Positions 56,967 to 64,000 of a stretch of 64,000 nt of DNA are shown here, one piece after another. How positions within the stretch are numbered: the first letter of the stretch is position 1; every line of letters starts with the position of its first letter. The DNA lies in contig JAJQJQ010000011.1 of assembly GCA_028622995.1 (NCBI GenBank), positions 3,100,001 through 3,164,000 on the forward strand, in the 5' to 3' direction. The stretch is from Panagrolaimus kolymaensis. Taxonomy: Eukaryota > Nematoda > Chromadorea > Rhabditida > Panagrolaimidae. A program made the translations under genes and the position numbers. The notes under the pieces are model-generated. The model saw only the letters and a list, made by a program, of their open reading frames with translations, was not told where the DNA came from and did no database searches.

Positions 56967-57714
56967 ATGTGTTTATCACAGATTACAAAATTTATATATC
57001 TCGCTTTAATGTTTGTTATATTTTGTTTAACCCTCACAGGAACTTTAACCCCTCGTAAGTTTTCAAATCTGGTGATAGCATTTAAAAATACAAAAAAAAT
57101 TGCAGATTGGCGAGATTTTTACCTCAAAGGACAATCAGAATCAATTGGCCATGTTGGTTTGGTCAAAGGTTGTGGATTTGATAATAATATATCTTCGATC
57201 CAACTTACTAATGATTTCTTTTGTAAAGCATGGTGGGATCGCGTAAGATATATTGCCTGGTTAACAGATAAAATTAAAAAATTTTTCAGCTTCAACCAAA
57301 AAGAGAGAAAACAATAAAATCGTTACTTTTTGTTGCAATGGCTTTTCAACTTTTAGCCATGGGTTGGATATTCCTTTCGTGTTTAGCTTTCTGCTTCCAT
57401 TCTAGATTCATGCATGCCCTCACCGGATGGTCAACCCTGGTATTTTTATTTTTAATAATTCCAACTATTATGTATGCGGCAAAAAAGAATGATATTGATA
57501 TTGATATCGGTATCGATATCCCGGAAATTAAAAAATGCGAGTTTATGGATTAATTTAGATAATTTTTTTAATTTTAAATATTTTAGTAACCGATGTTGTT
57601 ACCATAAAGCTTGGATATAGTTTTGGTTTGATAGCTGCTTCTGCAGGATTGGCAATAGCTTCTGGAGTTGTTGGAGCCGTTACAGCATGGCTTTCAGATC
57701 GCTGTTGTTGTTAA
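56967..57714 (+). CDS. Clc-like (claudin-related) four-span membrane protein
   Basis: Exons 56967-57054, 57106-57242, 57290-57509 and 57587-57714 join in phase to 190 aa. The first helix (residues ~8-28) is followed by a first extracellular loop with TPHWRDFYLKG, GLVKGCG and FFCKAWWD. This W-GLxxxC-C arrangement is typical of the claudin/PMP22 superfamily, and the HWR/WW pattern suits the nematode Clc-like family. Three more helices follow, the last in exon 4 (GLIAASAGLAIASGVVGAV). The tail ends RCCC, a likely palmitoylation site. The exon 3 donor (GTATCG at 57510) was chosen because it alone restores phase. If it is not used, translation continues to a stop at 57551 with the tail DIPEIKKCEFMD and lacks the fourth helix. 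Role: probably junctional or membrane organisation, inferred. Confidence 0.65.
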
Positions 57715-58077
57715 ATTTATTTATTTTTAATTTATTAATAATTATTATTAAAATGTATTATGAAATTTGCAAAACAATAAAAGAAAAATGAATCCTTTTT
57801 TATCTTTTTATTTAAAACCCAAAACCCTTTTTTATTTTATCGAAAAATTATTTTAAAATTAGTACCTTTTTGTGAGATTGCAAAAGGTTAAATAGATTGA
57901 ACATAAAAATAATTTAAACTACAAAAAGTGTGAATAACCTTTGAACGAGGACACTCATCATTCATTTTATATCTTATCAAAAAATATACAACAATGGCTG
58001 GGTGGCTTTAACTATGCCTTTTTGCTACTCAATTTTTTCATTTCTTTTCATTATTTTAGTTTAATTTGTGTCTAAAA
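57715..58077. other. Intergenic between the Clc-like and DHCR24-like genes
   Basis: An AATAAA at 57776 ends the upstream gene. An acceptor (TTATTTTAG) ends at 58059, 18 bases before the next ATG, probably a trans-splice site. The 280-bp spacing between them is longer than usual for an operon. Confidence 0.45.
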
Positions 58078-59949
58078 ATGGGTACTGCTAAAGACCCATC
58101 TTTGTTTGAGGCAGTGAAGGCAAAAGCCATCCGTTGGTTAGAAGATAATCGAGGCCTAGTCATTGTTCTATTTTGTTTACCTGCAAGTTTTGTAAGTACT
58201 TTTTAAAACATTTTCAAATTTATAAACCAACAAAGCTTTTTATGTAGCTCTTTGATTGTGCAATTCATTTTCAACGTTGGCTTCGACGATTGTTATTTTC
58301 CGCTCCCAAAGATCATCCAAAACGGGTTCGCAAAATCCAAGAATATGTTCGAAAATGGAATGAACTTTCCGAAGATAAAAAGAAGCTCATGTGTACAGCA
58401 AAACCTAATTGGTTAAGCTTATCCACAACCTTTTATCAAAAAAGCAATTGCTATCAAGTTCCAATCGACCTTTTTGATATTTTGGAACTCAATGAAGAAG
58501 CCATGGGAATCAAGGTCGAACCAAATGTTAATGTTCATGAACTTACAAAATTTTTAATTCCTAAAGGTTATACTCTCGCAGTTACCCTTGAAATTGGTGA
58601 TGCCACTGCTGGAGGATTAGCTTTTGGTGTTGGTATGACCACTTATTCTCATAAGGTTTGTAACTAATTCCTCAATGCAAACGATGAAATAGTATAATTT
58701 TAGGTTGGTCTTTATCAAGAAACAATATTGTCGTATGATGTCGTAACAGCAGATGGATCGCTTATTCATGTTACAGCTGATAATGAACATTCAGATCTTT
58801 TTTATTGCCTCCCATGGTCGCATGGAACTCTAGGGTTTTTAGTTGCTCTCGAATTGAAATTGATTAAAGTAAAACCTTATGTTCATATGGAATACATTCC
58901 AGTAATATTTATTAACCTTCTAAAGCATCAGATATTATTTTACTAATTTTAGGTTCATTCCCAAGAAGAATATTGTCATAAAATGATGGAACTTTCGGGA
59001 GCTTTGGATAAAGATTATCCAGTTCCCGATTATTTGGAAGCAACAATTTATGATAAAGAAAACGCTGTAATTATGGTAGGAAATTTTGCTGACGTTGATA
59101 CATTTGATAAAAGAATGAAAGTGAATCGAATTACTCGATGGTATAAAGCTTGGTTCTACAAACACGTTGAAACGTTTTTAAACAAAAAAGAAGAAGAATA
59201 CATTCCGATTAGAGATTATCTCCTTCGACATAATCGAGCAATCTTTTGGGTCGTTGAATCGATGATTCCTTTTGGAAATCACCCAATTTTTCGGTAAGCA
59301 TTCGCAGGAGAAACATATTCTCAAAATAAATGTTTTATAGTTTTTTCCTAGGATGGCTTTGCCCTCCAAAACCAGCATTCCTTAAATTTACAACCACACA
59401 AGCTGTTCGTGAAATGACATTTGCTAAGCAAGTTTTCCAAGATATTGTTATGCCATTGAATACTCTTAAAGATCAAGTCAATACAGCCATTGAACTCTTT
59501 GAAACTTTTCCACTTTTGGTTTATCCATGCCGAATTTATGATCATCATCGAGGTGCCCAAGGTCAGTTACGTCCACCAACAGAAAAAACTCCTGGCACCA
59601 ATTGGGCAATGTACAATGATCTTGGAGTTTATGGAACACCCGGACAAGTTAAAAATCGTCAACCATATAATCCAACAAAAGCTATGCGAGAAATGGAAAA
59701 GTAAAATTTAAAAAAATATATAAAAATAATTATAGTTAATGTTTTAGATTCACCCGAGATGTTGGAGGTTATTCATTTTTGTATGCTGATATTTTCATGT
59801 CTGAAGAAGAGTTCAATGAAATGTTTGATATGACTCTTTATAACGATGTTCGAAAACGATATAATTGCGAAGGAGCATTTCCAAAACTTTATGATAAAGT
59901 TAAGCCTGAAATTGACGTCATTCAAATTGGTGAAAGCTATGCAAATTAA
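58078..59949 (+). CDS. dhcr24: Delta(24)-sterol reductase (DHCR24/seladin-like)
   Basis: Exons 58078-58191, 58248-58655, 58704-58901, 58953-59293, 59341-59700 and 59748-59949 join in phase to 540 aa, close to the 516 aa of human DHCR24. The family reduces the C24-C25 double bond of sterols with NADPH and FAD in the ER. An N-terminal membrane anchor lies at about residues 25-45. The PCMH-type FAD domain is clear: VPIDLFDIL-like lead, VEPNVNVHELTKFLIPKG, then GGLAFGVGMTTYSHKVGLY, the GxG-x-ETxSHK flavin-binding block, and VVTADGSLIHV. The C-terminal cap includes LGVYGTPG and GGYSFLYADIFMSEEEF, both typical of DHCR24. Nematodes do not make sterols de novo but modify dietary ones, for example after C24-dealkylation, so this is the expected context. 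Confidence 0.95.
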
Positions 59950-60503
59950 CCGAATAGAAAAAATAAATAGTAAATATACTGACTGTAATTTTTATTATTT
60001 ATTTATTTTTTAAATCTACCATATTTTTTGTTAACAAATTTTCCCATAGATAAAATAAAACAATCTATAAATACACTACCGAAAAACATGAGACATAATA
60101 AAAAAACAATTTCCAATTTCTTTATTTTCAAAGAAAAAACTCTTTTCAATCGGAAGTTTTTAAAGAAAGAAAACAGCCCCTAAGTTCTCAATGATTCTCC
60201 ATGATTTTTGTTTGCAAGGAATTTCTTAATTGGTAATGCTGAATTATGATCTCATTTGTTTACATACATTAAATAAAATGAGTGTTTTTGCGGAAACGAT
60301 TTAATTTTGTTTGATTGGGAGTGGGTCTCTCCTTAATTAATTCATTAGAAGTACCACAGAAATTGTTGAACCCACTCTTCTCCTTCTTGTTTTTATTTTT
60401 AAATAACATGTTTATGTATGTTTGGAATAATAGCTTTTAAACAAAAATATTTAAACTTGATCTTTTTGATTACATTTTTAAAAATTACACCATTATAATA
60501 AGA
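59950..60503. other. Intergenic, AT-rich, no gene seen
   Basis: It holds the 3' UTR of the sterol reductase and the promoter of the MFS gene. AATAAA words lie near 59964 and 60051. There is no coding sign. Confidence 0.45.
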
Positions 60504-62486
60504 ATGACTAAAGGTTGGAATGAATTGATGAGTGATGGAGAAAAACATACAAATTGGAGAAGTATTAATGTTGCAGCAGCTTTATCTTTTGTTGGAGCAG
60601 TACAATATTCGTTATATTTTAGTGCGCTATGGCCATACATTCAGACTGTAAGTTTAGTTTTTACATAAGTTTTCGGAAGATGGTACAGTAAAAAAAAGTT
60701 TTTTTTAATCCTTTTGAAACTACTTTTAACACTAGCTTCCTCCATTAAAATTCCTACCTATTGATAATAATTTCAGATTGATAAAACAGCGAATGAAAAA
60801 TTTTATGGTTATATAGTTGCCGTTTATTCATTTGGGCAAATTCTATCAGCGCCTTCATTTGGTTATTGGTCGAATAAATTAAAGCAAATAAAACTTCCAC
60901 TTTATGTTGGATTATGTTTGATGTTAATGGGAAATTTAATATATCTTTCTTTGGAATTTATTCCACTTCCAGCAAAATATGTCCTTTTTATTGGCCGATT
61001 TGTTACTGGCGTGGGTTCAAGTAATTCATCGCTTTTGAGAACGTATGCTTCCACGGCAAGTACTTCAAAAGATCGTCCAAGAGCGGTAAGCTTTCTTTTA
61101 AAAAAGTTAAAACAGAATAGTATTATTTCAGATAGCTTATGTTACATGCGGCCAAGCTTTAGGTGCAACATGTGGCCCTGTATTTCAACTTGCTTTTGGA
61201 CCTTTAGGTTATCCTGGCTTTAGATATCTTAATATGAATCTCAATATTTATACTGCACCTGCATATTTCGCATGTCTAATGAATATTGCTGGAGCTTTAT
61301 CACTTTACTTTTTATTCAAAGAAGAATATGCTGGAATTATTGAAAGTCCAACATCCACCAAAACAAACAATAAAATTGCATCTAAACAGCAATTACATTT
61401 ACCAAAATATGATAAAATTGCAGTTTTTACTTGTTATTTGACTCGATTCACCCAAATGTTTATTAATACTACCCTTGAAACTATTGGTACAGCATATGCG
61501 ATGATGATGTTTGGATTCTCTGACACGAAAGCAGTAAGCGCAACAGCGATTGGACAAGGTGGTGTTGGAATATTAACCTTCGCCACATATTTGGCTTATA
61601 TATTTTTAAAACTTGAAAATTAGTAAGTGTTTTTTGGTTGTTGTTTTCATGGAAGAAAAAAGATTGAAAGGTTTTTGAACTTTTTGATTTCAAAAAATGC
61701 TTTTTTTCTAAAATGTTTCACTGAACTTAGACCTCGGTTGAGAAAAACATTTTTCTGTAATTCCATTATAATGTTGATTTAAACAATAATTTTTTCAATT
61801 GCATTTTTAGTATTAGCTCTCGCAAAGCTTCACTATTTTCCCTTATTGGATTAATAATTTTTCATTTAATTACCTATTCATGGCCATTTATTCCTGGAAA
61901 TGTTCCTATCCAAAATTCAACCATTGATCCTACTGCTGGATGCAATGCTGAAAGATTTTCATGGTGTAACTCTCTCACACCAGTAAACGTTTATCTTTAT
62001 TACATTTCTTATGTTATATTTGTTGGGATCGCATTTCCAACAATGAATATTACAACAAATACTCTATTCTCAAAAATCTTAGGCCCACGAAGGCAGGGAA
62101 CGCAACAAGGATTTTTGCAAGTATCAGGTAGCGTTGCTAGAATGATTGGTCCTTTGGCTATTAGTGTACTTTACACCGATTATGGTCCAAAAATGGCATG
62201 GAATATGGCAATTGCCGTTATCGGGATAACAAGTTTATCTTGGGTTATTTTCTACAATCGAATGATTCCACTGGTTGTAAAAGTAAATCCAAAAGAAGAA
62301 GAATTAAAATCAATTAAATCCAAGCCGGAATTAACTTTAATTATTCCACCACCATCAACAAGTGATTCTGATTCCGATTCCGATTCATCGCCCGCTTCTT
62401 TCCTGGCTTATGATGAGAGAAATAGAATAGATACCTTTGATTCCACAACTCCATTAACAGGAAAAAGGGATCATTTTAAAAAGTAA
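60504..62486 (+). CDS. MFSD8/CLN7-like major facilitator transporter
   Basis: Exons 60504-60647, 60777-61085, 61132-61622 and 61811-62486 are in phase, giving 539 aa with about 12 hydrophobic helices. The first half has the SPX-MFS/MFSD8 features: SLYFSALWPYIQ in helix 1, GYIVAVYSFGQILSAPSFGY in helix 2 with a following WSNK loop, and FIGRFVTGVGSSNSSLLRTY in helix 4-5. A central loop (about residues 270-300) and the Asp/Ser-rich cytosolic tail (DSDSDSDSSP) are variable. Vertebrate MFSD8 (CLN7) is a lysosomal membrane protein proposed to conduct chloride. The extracellular NST site in the TIDPTAGCNAE loop could be glycosylated. The exon 3 donor at 61623 lies across an in-frame TAG, so unspliced RNA would stop early. 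Confidence 0.85.
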
Positions 62487-62695
62487 ATTTATTTTTTTTG
62501 TAAATATTGTTTTCAATTCTTGTACATATAGGTATTATGATAAATTTGTTTTGCTTTAAATAAAAATTGTATTATATTGTAAAACCAATATCATTTAAAC
62601 AAAATCCCATACAATAATTTATAATTAAAAAAATAAGAAAAAAGAATTTTTAAAAACAACAACGAAAGCGTTTCTTCAAGGATAAAACAAATCAA

Positions 62696-64000
62696 CTAAA
62701 AGAAAATTTTACAAGTGCAACAAAATTTAACTTCTGTTCTTTGTGCTTTGTTTTCAAACAATCTTGTATCACCAGGAAAAACGGTTTTTTCTTCACCAAC
62801 CCAAAGATTAACATCTCTACCACTAAAATAAATATAATAATTCGGGCTATAGAATGATAGAACAAAAGCTTACGTAATAGTAAATCTAAAAGTATTCGCA
62901 TCAGTTTTAAGTAAAAGTTCATCGCCATCAACTGAACAACTTCTTCTTTCTTCTGGAGGTAATAGTTTAAAAGCTTCAACGAAGTTTTCAATTGTATGTT
63001 CAAGGCCCGAAACTTTTTGATCAAACCCTTTATAAGTTGCAAAGGATTTGAATAAAAGTCGATAAGCTAACATGGGAATAATTGCATGAGAATCTTGCAT
63101 TCGACAAATTGCACAGCGTTTATGAATATTAGCAAAATCAACAATTACTTGCGCTTTTCTAATAATTTTTTCTGTAACAATCGTTTCACATTGTTCTTGT
63201 GCAGCTGTTATTATGAAACTTTCAAATGCCGAAAGGAATACAGAAAGCTAAAACCATCATTAGCATGGTTTTGATATTTTTATATAAATAATTTTTTACC
63301 GTTTTCTTATGACTCAAAATGAAGGTATTTGAACGGATTGATTTCTCCAAACCATTCAAAAATGTTTCCATTTCTCGTTCCATTTGTTTTGAGCTTTTTG
63401 AAGAGTTGGGTGAAGCATCTCGGTGATCCCATGTTGCAAAACCACACCGCCTTAAAGTTGGAACAAATTTTAAGAATGGTGCGTCAAGAATAATCAAAAC
63501 ATCTTCAGCTTTTCTTGAAGCATTATCTTTAATTTCTTCGCAAACTTTTTTCAAATGTTCAACTATTTCTTCAAAAGATTCTTTTTTCTTGTTTGAAAGT
63601 GAAAATGCTGTATTTGATGGTTGCGTGGGCATAGGTTCAGGTTCATGTAAAATAACTTTTTTGAGACCAAACCATTGTTCCTTACTATAAAAATAAAAGT
63701 TTTTTTAAGAAATTAGCAAAAAAATCCAAAAAGCATACTTTAACCGACGTTGTAATTCTTTATAACTTTTTAAAGTGTAGTATGCATCTTGAGCAGCATA
63801 AATCATTTTTTCCTCTTTCAATGGTCGAGCACACCAATTTGAACTTTGCTCATCTTTAGGTAAATTAACTCCCACAAATGTTTTAGTAACATATTGTAGA
63901 GAATTCTGTGGAGGAATATCATTGAAAACACTATCAAGGGTTTCAGAATTATTTGCTAACGTCTTAACGGCATCTTGAACGCAAAAGAATCTCGGCTTTT
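62696..64000 (-). CDS. mut-7: MUT-7/EXD3-type 3'-5' exonuclease, 3' part of the gene
   Basis: Exons on the minus strand are 64000-63739 (continuing beyond the window), 63684-63300, 63247-62874 and 62822-62696, with consistent phases and a TAG at 62696-62698. The visible N-terminal part is the end of a DEDDy 3'-5' exonuclease domain: SSNWCARPLKEEKMIYAAQDAYYTL, with the last catalytic Asp in QDAYY. The Mut7-C domain follows: EDVLIILDAPFLKFVPTLRRCGF, a stretch like FANIHKRCAICRMQDSH where the family has a CxxC pair, and a final KFCCTC. In C. elegans MUT-7 trims small RNAs in germ granules and silences transposons. The C-terminal extension of ~100 residues is not recognised. Somatic EXD3-type function is an alternative. 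Confidence 0.82.

Overview
The window is nuclear DNA of a nematode, and no prokaryotic or organellar features were seen. It is AT-rich and its genes are broken by many short introns of about 45-150 bp. Most introns run GT to TTTTAG. Several genes sit 75-150 bp downstream of another stop codon, with a fresh splice acceptor just before the ATG, which is the layout of trans-spliced operons. Nematode-restricted families (a DB-module secreted protein, a Clc-like membrane protein, a MUT-7 homologue) agree with this. The exact clade cannot be fixed from the sequence alone. I rebuilt exon chains by hand from splice signals, reading frame and conserved motifs.

Layout: 1-616 (+) is the 3' end of a leucine-zipper (bZIP-type) gene, facing a small secreted Cys-rich protein (835-1700, -). 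5762-9096 (+) carries a cysteine-synthase-like gene (CYSL) followed closely by sphingomyelin synthase. 9872-12712 (+) is VPS35 of retromer. 15616-17366 (+) is ceramide glucosyltransferase, converging on a TMEM42-like gene (17624-18058, -). That gene shares a 289-bp divergent promoter with NASP (18348-19907, +), which is followed by a coiled-coil gene (20114-22016, +). 22941-24378 (+) holds a small membrane protein and a zinc-finger gene. 24755-25717 (-) is a DB-module secreted protein and 26147-26886 (+) a helical protein, probably secreted. 27673-29143 (+) is an AP-2 transcription factor and 29443-32514 (+) a GH31 alpha-glucosidase with an in-frame TGA.

From 32.5 to 51.6 kb the window is gene-poor. 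It holds one low-complexity gene (45340-46517, +), a hAT-type MITE and recurring TGGCGCCA palindromes. 51626-52322 (-) is TAF7, followed by a second, very GC-rich hAT-type MITE and a Ser/Pro-rich ORF (53255-53626, -). 54780-55799 is a Helitron remnant with an N-terminal ORF and two successive hairpin-CTAG ends. 56967-57714 (+) is a Clc-like membrane protein, 58078-59949 (+) a DHCR24-like sterol reductase, and 60504-62486 (+) an MFSD8/CLN7-like transporter. From 62696 to the window end (-) lies the 3' part of a MUT-7/EXD3 exonuclease gene.

Functional links: sphingomyelin synthase and ceramide glucosyltransferase compete for ceramide and lie 6.5 kb apart on one strand. VPS35, the MFSD8-like carrier, the sphingolipid enzymes and DHCR24 all act in endomembrane and lipid handling. 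NASP, TAF7, AP-2 and the bZIP gene are nuclear. The best candidates for a second look are the TGA in the GH31 trefoil region, the TGGCGCCA cluster, the twin Helitron-like ends and the unrecognised secreted proteins. I did not find a clearly new multi-gene system.
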